From the NCBI GenBank assembly GCA_947311845.1, contig CAMZMU010000111.1:20717528-20781527 (forward strand): a DNA stretch of 64,000 nt. Direction: 5' to 3'. Position 1 is the stretch's first letter, and the number at the start of each line of letters is the position of its first letter. Made by a program: the position numbers and the translations under genes. Below, in pieces: positions 42,456-55,382 of this stretch. The DNA comes from Poa pratensis. Lineage: Eukaryota > Streptophyta > Magnoliopsida > Poales > Poaceae. The notes under the pieces were generated by a model, which did not search any database, had not been told where the DNA came from, and saw only the letters and a list, made by a program, of their open reading frames with translations.

Positions 42456-45400
42456 TTATTGGTGTAACATCTGATGCTGCTTGACTAGAATCTGCGCGTA
42501 GAGGACCTCGTTCCACGAGTCCGGCACTCCGGGAAGGCACCAGTGGCTGCAGTCCTGGTATCGCTCAGGCGCCTTCTGCTCCTCCTCGCTCGGCTTCTGC
42601 TTGCGGTAAACTGAAGGGTGTCCCTCCTTCCTGTAGTCGGTCATCCTTGTGATGTTCAGGTAGGCAACGTGTGTTTTCATCCCGTCGAGCACCTCCTCCA
42701 GGATGCTCATCTTCTGTGGGTACGGAATGAGGTAGTGCTCGTTTGTTATAGGCTCAGTTTCCTTATCACAGCTGCCGCCTGAATTCCATTGACCCCCACT
42801 GCACAACACAAATACACACAGAGAGACATTTCCAAACATCAGTTACTCTGGTGGTGATACATCACCACAAACTGAATCTTCAGGAGCTCATAATAAGGAT
42901 GTACGAACCTGAAGTGGGAAGCCGAGTAGCCTCTGAAAAAGACAGTTGTTCTCTTTGGATTTACATTAGAATCCACCCATTTGGCCCAGGTGTTAAGAGC
43001 TCTCCGATAGGCATCATGCACATTAAGCTCACTGTATACTTGGTCGCCTTCTTGATAGTAGTCTTTCCTGTAGCACATTAGACAACGGAACAGTATAAAC
43101 CCTTGAAATGCAGAACACGTGACATGCACATCTTTATTGAATCAGACTCTGCCAATAAATGCTTACCCTAGAGAGGTTTTCTCATGTGTCCACCAGTGCC
43201 CAGTATTGAAGACAATGATATCTGCATTCTTGTACCTTGAGGATGAGGGATCGATTTTGTCAAGCCTGAGTGTTTCCTTGCTCGTCCCATGTTTGAGAGA
43301 CACCTCCCATTCCTGAACAAGGAAAGGGGACCGGAAGAACTCCACAGTGCAATTGTAATCCTAGACAACATGAAGTTAGGACATAAGCTTTCATCCTAAA
43401 TGATCAAACAAGCACATATAGCAAAATATCTCCTGCTGCATTTTTAGGAAGCGAAAGCAAACGAATGGCATATGAAAAGTATTGCATACCTGAAACAAGA
43501 ATGAATAAGAGCCCTCAGCCCTGAACTTGTGGTTCCCGGATACCTCAAACACCTTCTTCTTGTCTTTGATAGAATTCCTCAAGATACAAACTAGTGATTC
43601 CCACATGTTTCTGTTGAGTGAATCACCAACGAACACAAGTCTCTTTCCCCTCAGCCTCTCCAACATATCAGTTGGGTTCAACCTAACATAAACATCAGCA
43701 TCTTGCCATCACATAACTGAATTTCTCACGCAAAAAGAACAGACTGAATTCACACAAACTACATGGGTGTTCAAGTAGAAGAAAATTGCTTAATTGCCAT
43801 CAAACAAACACACTTAGCTCATATGCCGTCACACAAACAAGATTCTGGTGACTTTGCCATGACAGTAACAAGCAAAGGGTGTGAAGTCTGTGGGTGAAAA
43901 AGACAGTCCTGTCCTCAATGGATATAAGCAAATACTTCTACAGCAACATGCCTCTATTAATGTGACAACAACATTTTATTAATTGACTCATGGATTTAAT
44001 GACGCTAAAAGGAGCAGCACACGCAGGCTGTACCACTGATGACCGACAAACAGCGGCACTAATTCCTTGGCTGACTGCAACTTGTTGGATCAGAAGCTCA
44101 GAACCAGATGATAAACCGACACACACGCACTATAACTACGTACACAGGTAGTAAAGGTCCATGGATTACCATAATGTTGGAAAAATGGATACCTTGGGTT
44201 TGGATTTCTATGAACAAATGGATCAGATTAAGCAAACATACAGTATGCAAGTGGGACTGCTATTTCTAGGAGCAAAGCTGTTTGATGTCTGGTGTGGATT
44301 TGGAACTGTCCAGTACAGCATGCGTATTGATATGGTTTACATGAGCAATTTAAAAGAAGTGGCATTACGCCACAAAAGTAGAAAGAAATAATTGATTTAA
44401 AAGAAGCCAGTAACTTCATCTTTCTTATGTCATGGTTCCACAGTTTGATCTTACCTAAACGGCTATACCCCCACATCTTATCTACCAATTGTTACCGTAA
44501 ATTTTGCATTCTATGCATTTGCTGGTGTTCCCATTATTTGCTAACTCGAAATAGGCTTTCGCCCCGCTTTATAAATAAAGCCACACGGCCGAACCGATAC
44601 AAGGTGATGAGGAAATCCTCTTACAAAGCAGATCAAAGATAAAGAAAGAAAACAAAGGAAAACCGGACTTGCCACCGAGGACAACGGCGCGAATCGACAG
44701 ATACCGAAACTCCACGACGACGCCCCCAAGAGGGTGACGACGCATAGCGTCGCCGCCGTCGAGACCAAGACGGTCAAGGGTTTTCACCCGGAAGTGTGGA
44801 AGGTAACCACAATGGCGCCTCCTAGAAGGTTACGACACTCGCGGGCGTCGCCGCCATTGACGCCGAAGCGTAGAGCTTTCGCTCGGATAAACCTTCACAC
44901 CACTCGGTAGATCGAAACGCCCACATTCCCCGAGCCAGGCCTCCACAACACGATCTGGGAGCCGCCATTGCCGAAGCGCCGCCAACACCAGGACCTCCCT
45001 TCGCCCGCTTCTCGCCACCCATGTGGCCCGAGAAGAATGCCATCACCACTGTCACGTCACTTGCCGCAAAGTCCACCTTCCAGGGCCGCTGCCCCGGCAT
45101 CCACGATCTCGCCACCACGGTGCAGCATAGGACATGACGGCAAGTCCACCGGAACGGACAGGAGAATGACAGCGCCGGCCAAAGCCCTAAGACAGCGGGG
45201 GTACAACGAGCAGTACGCAACCGCAGGTCATACCCGCAGATCCCGAGCAAACGGGACTGCTAGGCAGTCACCAGATCTAGGCCCTCCTGGCCCGGATCTA
45301 GCACCCCATCCACTTCATGGCGGGGGAAGGGTTCCCAGACACACCGGGAACCACTGAAACCACACTGGCAGCAGGGCCAACCCAGCCCGGATCGGGCCCA

Positions 45401-47842
45401 AACAGGCCTAGATCTGGGCCGGTAGCGCCACCGCCACGGGCCAGCTCCGCCGGCCACCGTCCCTGGGCCATGCCGCCCCGTCCGTTTCCGTCACCGGCTC
45501 CGGTGCCCAGCACCGTCGACCCTGCCGCCAGGACGCCGCGGCTGCGCCGCCACACCACCGCCATGACGCAGATCCGGCCAGAGCAACACCAGCTCAACCA
45601 ACCGCCGCTCCGGGAAGCTCCTGGAACCGCCGTCGCCGACCCTCGGTTGCCCCGCCACCGCAGGTAGCCGCGCCGCTGCGGCCCATGCCCACCGCAGCGC
45701 CCAGGCCGGCACGCTCGGCCTCGCGCCGAGATCGCCACGCGAGGGAGCAGAAGACGCCCCGCCGCTGCCCGCGCCCGGCCTTTGGCCGGTGACGCCGAAG
45801 AGCGGCGGCGAGGAGGGGGAGGCAGCGGGGGAGAGACGACGGAGAGGGCGGCGCGCGAGATCCCTCCCGTCTCCCACGGGAGCGACGCGGAGGGACGAGG
45901 GAAAAAAAATGAAGCAACACACTAGGTTAATCCGTCGCTAACTAAACAGTTAAAGATCAACAGCTCTTACAGACAACTAAATAACCCCAATAATTAGCTA
46001 CGGAAGGAATTAAACACTTGGCGTCGGTGGTGCTCTAGTTGGGGTGCTCACCAAGACGCCTACATGGCCGCGGCGTTCTTCTTCGTCGCCGGCTTCTTGT
46101 CGGCGGCGCGGGAGGAATCGATCGCCGCGCCGTCCTCTCCAGGGTTAGGGTTTGGGCCGCCGGTGGGGCGGGCGGGTGGGGGAGAAACCGGAGGAAAGGC
46201 GGAAGAGGACGTCAAAGGCGACGAAGTGGGAGTGGCGCGGCGCCGTACGGGCCGCCGGCGACGAGGGCACCGCCATTCGCGCGCGGTGGTGCGGGGTGAG
46301 GCGAGGGTGCGGTGCGGGACTGGGCGTGGTAAGGGGTAGTTTTGGAATTTGCAGAAACTACTCGCATGCCAAAGGGGTTTAACAGCAGTCCATCAACTGA
46401 AGACTGACAGAGATGGTACATCGGTTGCATCAGGTTTCAGATTGTCCCATGGCAGCACATCGATTGTTCGTTGATGCCAAACAAGCAAGCAATTCAAGAA
46501 AGTAAAACGTGGCTCACCTGGGAATGCTGCATCCGCTGGGCTGCCACCGGAGTCTCTGGTAATCCTTATCGGGCGGCCGTTGCGGAAGCAGTTGAAGGAC
46601 TCGTCGACGTGAGGGCAGGATCCCTCCGGGTAGAGAGGGTACGAGTCGTCCCGGACCCAATTCCCGTGGAACATGTCACATCTGCCCATCTCCTCGATCG
46701 AGTGCGACTTCTTCTGACCACCGCCGGCATTGGCAGCCTGTTTCGCCGGCTGCACATTCCCCATCACCGGCACGGCGGTGTTATTGCTGGCCAGTGCTGC
46801 GTGGCGTTTCACCAAATTGGCACTCCTCTGAGAAGTTGCAGTTACCTCCTTCTGCAGATTCCTCGTACTGTTGCTTCCACCTGAAGCAGCAGCAGCAGCT
46901 CTGCTTGTGCTCTGCTTCTGATTATTGCCGGCCGCCGAATCTGGAGCGGTGCGGTTCTTGCTGGGATCTCCTCTTCGCAGGGGCGCATCACCGTTGACGT
47001 GCATCGCTGCTGGAACTGCAGCCCCGGTCTGATTGATGAAAAGAACAGATGCTCCGTTGCTTGTTGGGGCTTGCGCTGAACTTGCATTGATCCGAGTAGG
47101 CGCACCTGCTGTAGCCGTGGTGCCATTCTGGGTCGAACCGCCGATCGTGACCCCAGCCCTCGCGTCAGCACCGGCGATCCCTGAGGAGTTACCGCCGATC
47201 GTGACCCCAGCCCCAGCCTTCGCGTCAGCACTGGCGACCCCGGAAGAATTATTGCTCGCAGCACCGGCGAGCCCCGTGGAATTACTGCTCGCACCACTGC
47301 CGCCTCCGACACGATCATTGGGCGGCGCGTTGCTCTGCGCCGCCGAAGCAGTAGCATTACTGGAGGCGGAGATGTCGGTGCGAACTCCTCCCGAATCGCT
47401 GCCGCCTAGTACCCCGCCTCCGCCTCCCGATCGCTCGTCGGGCCGAACCGCACTGGACCTGTTGGCCCCCTCTCGCCCGCCACCGCTCGGCCCGCTCTGC
47501 CTTGCCGCGGCGACGCCGGGAATCTCCGGGGAGGAGGAGGTGGAGTTGGCGGGGAAGAGGGAGGAGAAGAACCCCGACACCTGCGCGCGGTAGGACGACG
47601 CGGAGGCGAGGAAGCCGTCGAACCACGCGGCGGAGCGCGATGACGGCGAGGGGGCGGGGAGCGAGGGCCCGAAGGCGAGGAAGGCCGCGAACAGCGCGAA
47701 GGCGAGCGCAACGCCGTAGAGGCAGAGCCTGGCCCCCGCGTGCCGACGCCGAGTCCCGCGAGCCCTCCGTCGCCGCTGACGCCGAGGTGGTCGGCCACGG
47801 CCGCCGCCACGCCGCCGTGCCCCTCCACGCGGCGCCCTTCAT
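42456..47842 (-). CDS. TBL: Trichome-birefringence-like protein (PC-esterase family), exon 1 frame disrupted
   Basis: Five exons on the minus strand: 47842-46518, 43682-43490, 43360-43167, 43067-42909 and 42798-42456, all with GT/AG borders and matching phases. Order: a short N-terminus, one membrane anchor ([19 protein letters not shown]) and a long Ser/Asn/Ala/Gly-rich stem. The TBL domain follows ([20 protein letters not shown]), then [11 protein letters not shown] with the GDS motif (exon 2) and [19 protein letters not shown] with the DxxH motif (exon 5). Such Golgi proteins O-acetylate cell-wall polysaccharides such as xylan. Exon 1 is odd. The only nearby ATG (47842) is not in frame with the anchor. 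Near 46573 one base is missing in the conserved NCFRNGRP block, after which the expected [13 protein letters not shown] lies in another frame. Exons 2-5 are intact. It is a recent pseudogene or carries sequence errors. Confidence 0.85.
44547..45936 (-). mobile_element. Probable non-autonomous retroposon in TBL intron 1
   Basis: A GC-rich block foreign to the AT-rich intron. Read on the minus strand it has a GC-rich 5' part and ends in GTATCGGTTCGGCCGTGTGG and TTTATTTATAAAGCGGGGCG, text I associate with 3' ends of Triticeae LINE-type elements. GCTAACT at 44540-44546 and 45937-45943 may be a short target duplication. The many overlapping open frames reflect base composition. Confidence 0.45.
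45937..46390. other. GC-rich patch in TBL intron 1
   Basis: Short open frames on both strands. On the minus strand an AAACCCTAACCCT word (about 46141-46155) resembles plant leader telo-box motifs. No gene is supported; it may be another inserted fragment. Confidence 0.35.
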
Positions 47843-48060
47843 ATCCGATCGCGGCTGCCCGCACGCACGCGCGGGCCCTGCCGCGGCGGGAGCGGGAGGC
47901 GGTTGGGGGTTTAGGGTCGGTGGAGAGGAAGCGGGTGGTTTGCGGATGAGCCGCGGCGGGTTGTTTTGTAGGGACGGGGAGGAGGCGGGGGTGGAGCCGG
48001 CCGAGGTAGTGGCGGCGACGGCGAGCGCGTGGTGGTGGCGTGGGTGCGGGTTGGGAGCGA
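47843..48060 (-). promoter_or_regulatory. Leader and proximal promoter of the TBL gene
   Basis: GC-rich DNA just upstream of the ATG at 47842, with a minus-strand CCGACCCTAAACCCCCAA word (about 47904-47921) like the telo-box elements in plant 5' leaders. The start site was not determined. Confidence 0.35.
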
Positions 48061-48299
48061 ACCCAACTGACTCGCTCGCTGGTGATCTCTTTGCGAGGAG
48101 CTTTTGAATCTCTGGCTGATTTTGGGTTCCGTGGGGACCCCTGCCTCCACCTCCACGGCACGAGAGTCGCTCGGGAGTTTAGGATTGGTGATGATGATGG
48201 GCTGTCAATGCAAGTCAAATCAGATCCCCCAAATCTTGGGTTTTTCTTGGGACGAAAATACTGGCAACGCCCGTGAAATTTGGCCACGGTTTTTTTTCT

Positions 48300-49107
48300 T
48301 CGAAACACAGTAAAAACACTACTCTCACATACATGTGCATACACTCATCAACATTAACGCACACACGTACATCGTACCTATGAGCTCCTCTGGTAGACCG
48401 AGCCGGTAGATCAGGTCTTGAGATTGACAAAATCATAACACGCGTCTCGCTGTCGACGGGAACGTCACCTCACACTGAAAAATATTCCACGTAAATGCGA
48501 CACATAGGTGTCAAACCTAGGATTTGAATTCTAGTGGGCTGAGAGAAAAACCATTTTTCTAACCATCCAACCAGTTGGTTCGCAATTTGGCCACCGTCTT
48601 GCTTTGCGTAGTTTGACGTGCTACGACTTAAGAATTGGCCGGAAAATGTAACGTGTTTTCTCGTCTAGGTTCTCTGCCTTAAATACAGTAAATATGAATT
48701 TCATCATGAGCAAAACATAATATGTAACCATGTGATTGAAATACCAAGCAAAATTATGACTCAACGAACAAAATGAACATGGAAATGTTGAATCTGCATA
48801 TACTTGTTAAATGCAGATGATGAGAATGTTGTGTAAAAACATGACTCACCACATCGAGGTTCGTTAATGAAGCTAGGGTGATCCTCTTTTATCAAAAAAA
48901 AAATATCGATCTTTCTCATGCGTGCACTTCATGTTGTCATGTGATTCTCATGTCACACGCTCTGCTAGCTCTCCCCCATTTCTCCTCTCATCGGCTAGCT
49001 CCTCCTTGAAACCCTCGTCTCGTCGGCGCTGCCACAACTCTTCCACGTCCCGTCGAGGTCGTGTTCGTGCCAGCCGGCCAATACCTCCCATGTACACACC
49101 TAGGTGA
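48300..49107. other. Intergenic, no supported feature
   Basis: No domain-bearing frame. The short frame at 48922-49107 has no recognisable product. Confidence 0.5.
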
Positions 49108-49110
49108 AGC

Positions 49111-51915
49111 CACTATAGGAATGAGAATCTATGCTGTCGGCATAGGCTATGCCGACGGCAGCCGTCGGCTTAGCTCCGTCGGCGCACGTGCCTGTAGGCA
49201 TAGCCCAGAAAGCCGTCGGTAATAGTGTCGTTGGCATTTTTTTTGAATAATTTTTAATTTTTTGAAATTTATTTTAACTTTTTTTTGAACTTTTTTAATT
49301 CTATTTCCAAATTTTTCACTTAGCCACATACTTAATCTCTAATTACTCACTTAATCATAAGTCAAAGTACTTATCCTGATCAAACTTTCATTCGGTCACC
49401 CATCCTGAAACTGGTCCAGCCCAAGCACGCTTAACTTTTGAGTTCATTTCAAATTAGCTTCCAAATGAGAAGTTAGAACTTACTGATATTAGTATCCTAT
49501 CAATCATATTAACCCCTCGATTACGATGTTACAGTTTTTCATTGTTTAAATTTTAAAACTTTGTTTGATTATGTAATAGTATATTTTGAATAAATAACAC
49601 CAAAATGAATTTTACTTTATATTTTCCTTTTTACATTTAATATGAAATAATTCATATCTTTAAATCCGTAAATCGAAATTTGACAAATAAAGTGTCTAAG
49701 TCGATTAGAAAAATGAGAGGAATCCAAGTATGAGATCCATATCATCTTTTTCATCATCCATATGACTTTTTGCAACATATTTTTGTACTTGCTTAATAAA
49801 AAAAGTCATTTTGGCACTTAAAAAATGGAAAAATGATATTTATAAAAATATTTTGAAAAAACTCAGTTCTGCAACATTGTTTGCCATACCAAGATACACC
49901 TATGTGTCAAATATGGGAACATTATCACAAATTACGTCACGGGAATGATCATATCTAGGTCATTTGACTCGAAACTTCTACATGTTTATAGATGATTGAA
50001 CTTTTTGTGAAGAAGTTTTTTGCAAACTTTGTCAAAACTCAAGTTTATCATTTTTTCTAGCAACTAGTACACATAAAAGGACTCCATGCCAAAGGATTTC
50101 ATTTTTTGAGTATTTTTCACTTTCTTTTATTTGTTAAAAAATGGTCAAAATGGACGTTGTGCCTATTCATCGAAAGGGGTCGCATTTTTCAAAACTATCG
50201 ACGGTTCTGTGATATAACCACTACTGGTGTATCTTAAAATGAATTTTGTAAAACTTTCAGAGCAAACTATCACACACTTGTAGTTCGAAATTCAATTACT
50301 TTCGAAAATAGACATAATGTCATTTAAATAGGCGAAATTAGGTAGAAACCAGAAAAATTCCTAATATTGCTGGATTATCCATAAATATGGTCTACTTTGA
50401 GTGATAATTGGATGGGTGCAATTTTCCACCATATTTTTTGTACTTGCTTCACAAAAATGTCATTTTTACAATTAAAAAATGAAAAATGATATTTATAAAA
50501 GTATTTTGAAAAAACTCAGTTCTACAACATTGTTTGTCATACCAAGATACACCTATGTGTCAAATATGGGCACATTATCAAAATTACGTCACGGAATGAT
50601 CATATCTAGGTCATTTGACTCGAAACTTCCACATGTTTATAGATGATTGACCTTTTTGTGAAGAAGTTTTTTGCAAACTTTGTCAAAACTCAAGTTTATC
50701 ATTTTTCCTAGCAACTAGTACACATAAAAGGAATCCAGGCCAAAGGATTTCATTTGTTGAGTATTTTTCACTCTCTTTTATTTTCTTGAAAAAATGGTCA
50801 AATGAACGCTGTGCCTATTCATCGAAAGGGGTCGCATTTTTCAAAACTATCGACGGTTCTGTGATATAACCACTACTGGTGTATCTTAAAATTAATTTTG
50901 TAAAATTTTCAGAGCAAACTATCACACACTTGTAGTTCAAAATTCAATTACTTTCGGAAAATAGGCATAAAGTCATTTAAATAGGCGAAATTAGGTAGAA
51001 ACCGAGAAAATTCCTAATATTGCTGTATTATCCATAAACTATGGTCTACTTTGTGTGATAATTGGATGGATGCCATTTTCCACTATATTTTTTGTACTTG
51101 CTTCACAAAAATGTCATTTTTTACTATTAAAAAAATGAAAAATGATATTATAAAAATATTTTGAAAAAACTCAGTTCTACAACATTGTTTGTCATACCAA
51201 GATACACTATGTGTCAAATATGGGCACATTATCACAAATTACACCATGGGAATGATCATATCTAGGTCATTTGAGTCGAAACTTCTACATGTTTATAGAT
51301 GATTGACCTTTTTGTGAAGAAGTTTTTTGAAAACTTTGTCAAAACTCAAGTTTATCATTTTTTTAGCAAGTAGTACACATAAAAGGACTCCATGCCAAAG
51401 GATTTCATTTTCTGAATATTTTTTCACTTTCTTTTATTTTGTTGAAAAAATGGTCAAAATGGACCCCGTGCATAGTTTGTGATAATGTGTCACATTTGAT
51501 ACATAGGTGTGTCTTGGTATGGCAAAAATTGTTTCCAAAAACAATTTCCAAATTATTTTTATAAATATCATTTTCTATTTTTTAAGTGCTAAAAATGACT
51601 TTTTAATTAAGCAAGTACCAAAAATATGTTGCAAAAAGTAATATGCATGGTGAAATGATGATATGGATGTCATATTTGGATTCCTCTCATTTTTCTAATC
51701 GATTTAGACATTTTATTTGTTAAATTTCGATTTACGGATTTAAAGATATGAATTATTTCATATTAAATGGAAAATAGAAAAAATGCGAGAAACCTATGCC
51801 GACGGCTTTGCCCTGTGTTGAACGGTTTTTCTTCGCGGGCTCTATGCCGACGGCCCCGACAAAAATCCGTCGGCGTAGCCTCTGGCCGTCGGCATAGATC
51901 ATCGTTCCTGTAGTG
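49111..51915. mobile_element. Non-autonomous CACTA element with internal repeats
   Basis: Inverted ends CACTATAGGAATGAGAATCT and (reverse complement of the right end) CACTACAGGAACGATGATCT are flanked by the 3-bp duplication AGC (49108-49110 and 51916-51918). Subterminal GCCGACGG motifs occur several times at both ends, as is usual for CACTA elements. There is no transposase. The inside holds three tandem units of about 650 bp, and arms of about 300 bases (about 49620-49930 and 51475-51775) are inverted copies of each other. Confidence 0.92.
49780..51475. repeat. Three tandem units of about 650 bp inside the CACTA element
   Basis: AAAAAACTCAGTTCT begins matching stretches at about 49857, 50511 and 51163. 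Each continues with CATACCAAGATACAC, GGTCATTTGA(C/G)TCGAAACTT and CAAGTTTATCATTTTT; the third unit is shortened. Units are AT-rich and non-coding. Confidence 0.9.
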
Positions 51916-51918
51916 AGC

Positions 51919-54560
51919 CTGTGAAGCTCGCCATTGACGCCATCGAAGAGCTTGCCGGGAGGGAGGGACAACGAGCTCCCGAGATGCCGCCTGACGGAGG
52001 ACCTACAGAAGATGACGACCGTGATCGGATTTCGTCGAGATTCACCTGATCTAGCTAGATGGTTATCCGGGGTGACAAATTTGTGGCCAGCGAGTTCAAA
52101 TCAGCCATGTCGATGCCTCCACGCATGATCAACGGTGAAGGTTAGTTTTTTTCTGGAATTTTTTGATGTTTTAAAAGGTGTTGCACGCGACTTTTTGGTA
52201 CCAATGAGTATAATGTTGCGCATATGCTACAAAAAAGATTTCTTCAATGTTATAATTTTTAAACAGGTTTATTTAGGGCATGTTTACTTGGTGTATTAAA
52301 GTTGTCACTATTTGCCATGTTCAAGCATGTATAATAGTAGACAACCAAAACTAACGCTTCACTGTGTCACCCCCTAAGAGAATCTTGTTACACTTTTTTT
52401 TAGTGAGTGATGTGGATCATAAACGAACAGTAACGAAATCTTGGTACAGGTGTGGCACTGAAGCAAACGGGTAACTACCTTGATCACATTTTCAAAGTTG
52501 TGTCGTGGCAGAGTATGGCATGGTTAGTATCCAAACCAAACATGGTGGTAATGATGCGTGTGGCACATTTTATATATGTTGATTACTCCTGAAAGATGCA
52601 CGGTGGAGTCAAAATTGCAATGCATTCACAAATATTGTGGCACAAGTTAGACGGACCACTCATACATTTCTAACTCTCCTTAGTGGTGCATCATGTGGTG
52701 ACAAACTATGATACATTTGTGGTGATGCAGCACATATAAAAAATATGTCTAGATCCATTTGGGACCAAAATTGCTAAAACATCTTACTTTTGATACGGAG
52801 GGAGTACATGGCAAAAATGAGCTTAACTACATGGAAACAATGTTTATCCATGATGTAAAAGTAGATTTAGAAATCCCTGAATAACGTAGATTTAATACTT
52901 TATACTACCTCTGTTCTATAAAGAAGTGCAGATAAATTTTATCAAAAGTAAAACCATGTGAAGTCTGACCAAGCTTTTAGAAAAAAATTCAATCTCTACA
53001 ATGTCAAAATCGATTTTAGTAGATACATAATTAAATGTTTCATAATTTATCTAAAAAATATTATATTTTTTATAAGTTTTTATATAAACTCCGTCAGTAT
53101 TACATTATTATACATCAAAATAAAATGTATCGGTGTATAATTTAGATTTGTTTTACCCGTAGGTTAATCTTAGGATTTTTTTTCTCGATTATCCTAGTTA
53201 CCTGGCAAGTACATGTAAACAAAATAAAAAAGAGATCTAATTACGCAGTAACGTGACAATAAATAACGAGGTCTAATAATGTATTAATATGCAAAAACCT
53301 GGTCTAACATGCTAGTGACTAGTGAGGTTGACAATTTGGAGATTCTCTTGTATGGACAAATCATCGAGGTTGCAACGCAACTCAACTAGATATTAGGAGC
53401 AAGGAATTACCTACTACAAAATTGATACCCCATATGTGAGCCTTCCTTTGAAGGGGTGCATCTAAATTAGCACAATGTTTAAAATGTTAAAATTCAACAT
53501 CTGGTTGCTAAAGAGTGGACCGAGCTCGAAGCTAATCCCCATCTAACAAAAAAATAGCAGTCATGATAAACATTTTTGATGATAAATCTATATTATTCCA
53601 TAAAATTTATTTTTTATTCATAAATGATTAAGGAATACTCGTATATAGTAGTAAGGGCGTGGTCTCTGGGGTCTTTTTAATAATTTGAGATTGTGGATTA
53701 AACATATTTACAATCTTAAAATGTGTAAAATGTACACATAGACTCTCGTGATATCATAATCCAACGGGGATGTGCTGGATGGGCTGAAGCCGGTGAACTC
53801 ACTATATCGTTTTGTGGTCTTCCAAAGCAAGAATATTACAATATAAGTAATTACGGAGGAAGCTCCAACCGAAAGTGCCAATACCGACGACATTCACATA
53901 CACATGCCAAGTAAGCTTCAAGTCCATGGCTCCAACATCAGCACATGCGATGATTGCATATCTATTTGTCTCGAGAGCTCAGATCTTTGGAACCATGGCA
54001 TAAGGTAAGAATATGATTTTATTTTATTTTTCTCTCACGTGGAACTAAGAAAGATCTATGGTAAAAAAATTAATTAATAAATTTTTGTCATATTTATTTG
54101 AGTTAGTATTTTGGAGTATGTGCAGAACGTGACCGCACGACAAGTAGCATTCAAATCAAAACATGGGCTAATTCCAATGGAGGCTCGATGAACCTAATCA
54201 CTCTTTCATGAGCTGCAACATGTTAACCATGCATAATTCCATCCTGATTGACTTGCATTATTTCGCTCTTCGATGATGCTTGTGTGTATGGGGTGGGGAG
54301 GGGGGGGGGGGGGGGGCAAATGCCCTCCCCCATGAGCTCATCTTGTACAACATAAATGAGGCAAGGAGTAAAACACTCGTTTGTGGATGGATAGGGGGTA
54401 TAAGAGTGAACCTACCCTTGATCGAGCTAGGGCTATAACCTAGCAATTGATGCACGTATAGAATTTGAGGAGGTAATGCTCTTCACTTCTACTGTAGCAC
54501 AATATAGTTTGATTTCTTATGCTCATTTTTTGGGGGAGGGGGGGAGCCACACCAGCCATA
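51919..54560. other. Intergenic with Stowaway relics
   Basis: CATCTTACTTTTGATACGGA followed by GGGAGTA near 52777-52806 is a lone Stowaway end. TACTACCTCTGTTCTATAAA near 52905 begins another degraded copy running to about 53160. A G run (about 54298-54317) precedes GCAAATGCCCTCCCCC. No gene is supported; open frames such as 51934-52128 have no domain. Confidence 0.55.
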
Positions 54561-54562
54561 CA

Positions 54563-55330
54563 TTAAGCAGCGTCCAACAAGATTACTTCATTGAATACAA
54601 CATGTAGAATAAAATTGGGTGGATCACCATGCCAGCTATAACTAGTATTTGTATCGTACGAATGCCTCGCTAGATGATGTGCTACCTTATTACAATCTCT
54701 TGGGCAATGCTTGAACTTTACTTCTTCGAAGGTGTGTGCTTGCATACAACACTCCGATAGGATGGCTGTATGAGGATTCCACACCTCAATTTCTGCATTA
54801 CATGCTTGAATCAGGTCTAGGGAGTCTGGTTCCACCGAGACGAAAGAACTCCAAGTCGTTATAGCATATCTAGGCATTTGAATAGTGCCAATGCCTCTGC
54901 AGCTGCCGCACTACTCACATGATCCACTGGACATGCGTAGCCAGCTTGTGCTTCTCCTTTCCAGTTCTGCAGATCCTCCCCAATAGCACCAGACCATTTT
55001 CAAAATAAGTTGCATGTGTGTTCAGTTTATAAAATCATTCCTTAGTGTTTGGCAGTTTAAAACAAGTTGCATGTGTGTTCAGTTGCAAGGACAAAGTTTG
55101 ATGTTATCGCGCCTGTATCGCAAATGATGTTCGAGTGGGGGTTGCAACTACATCTCCCTTGATAAATTCTCGACGTTGCCACCATATATACCAACGCGCT
55201 ACCGGTATCAATTCCTGGACATTAATCATACCCAACACAAGAGCTGGTTTCTTCACTCTACATATATGTTCTTCAAGCACACAAGATCCCGGTCGATCAG
55301 ATCATAGGGCTTCTTCAATGATTGCTTCTA
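54563..55330 (-). pseudogene. LINE remnant with C-terminal RNase H domain
   Basis: A minus-strand frame of 104 residues has SVEPDSLDLIQACNAEI and HCPRDCNKVAHHLARHSY, the typical end of the RNase H (RVT_3) domain found at the C-terminus of plant LINE ORF2 proteins. Upstream, in shifted frames, ACPVDHVSSAAAAEALALF and VARWYIWWQRRELIKGD fit the preceding LINE region. AAGTTGCATGTGTGTTCAGT occurs twice (about 55007 and 55066), an internal duplication. Frameshifts and the missing 5' portion make it a dead fragment; the Harbinger element at 55383 lies just beyond. Confidence 0.75.
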
Positions 55331-55382
55331 GTATGTCGGATGTGTTGGGTTTTTTCTTGCAAATGGTGACACAATGTTGTAA

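Noticed and set aside
44569..45922. Several 60-146-codon frames in TBL intron 1
   Set aside because: They are overlapping frames on both strands of a GC-rich inserted block, none with a domain or conserved start.
47406..48344. 312-codon minus-strand frame through the TBL promoter and exon 1
   Set aside because: It overlaps the TBL anchor region in another frame, is Pro/Arg/Ser-rich throughout, and lacks a domain. It is a composition artefact, although part of it may reflect the frame problem in TBL exon 1.
49780..51475. Regular repeats that might suggest a CRISPR-like array
   Set aside because: Units are about 650 bp and adjacent, lie in a CACTA transposon, and the genome is that of a plant.
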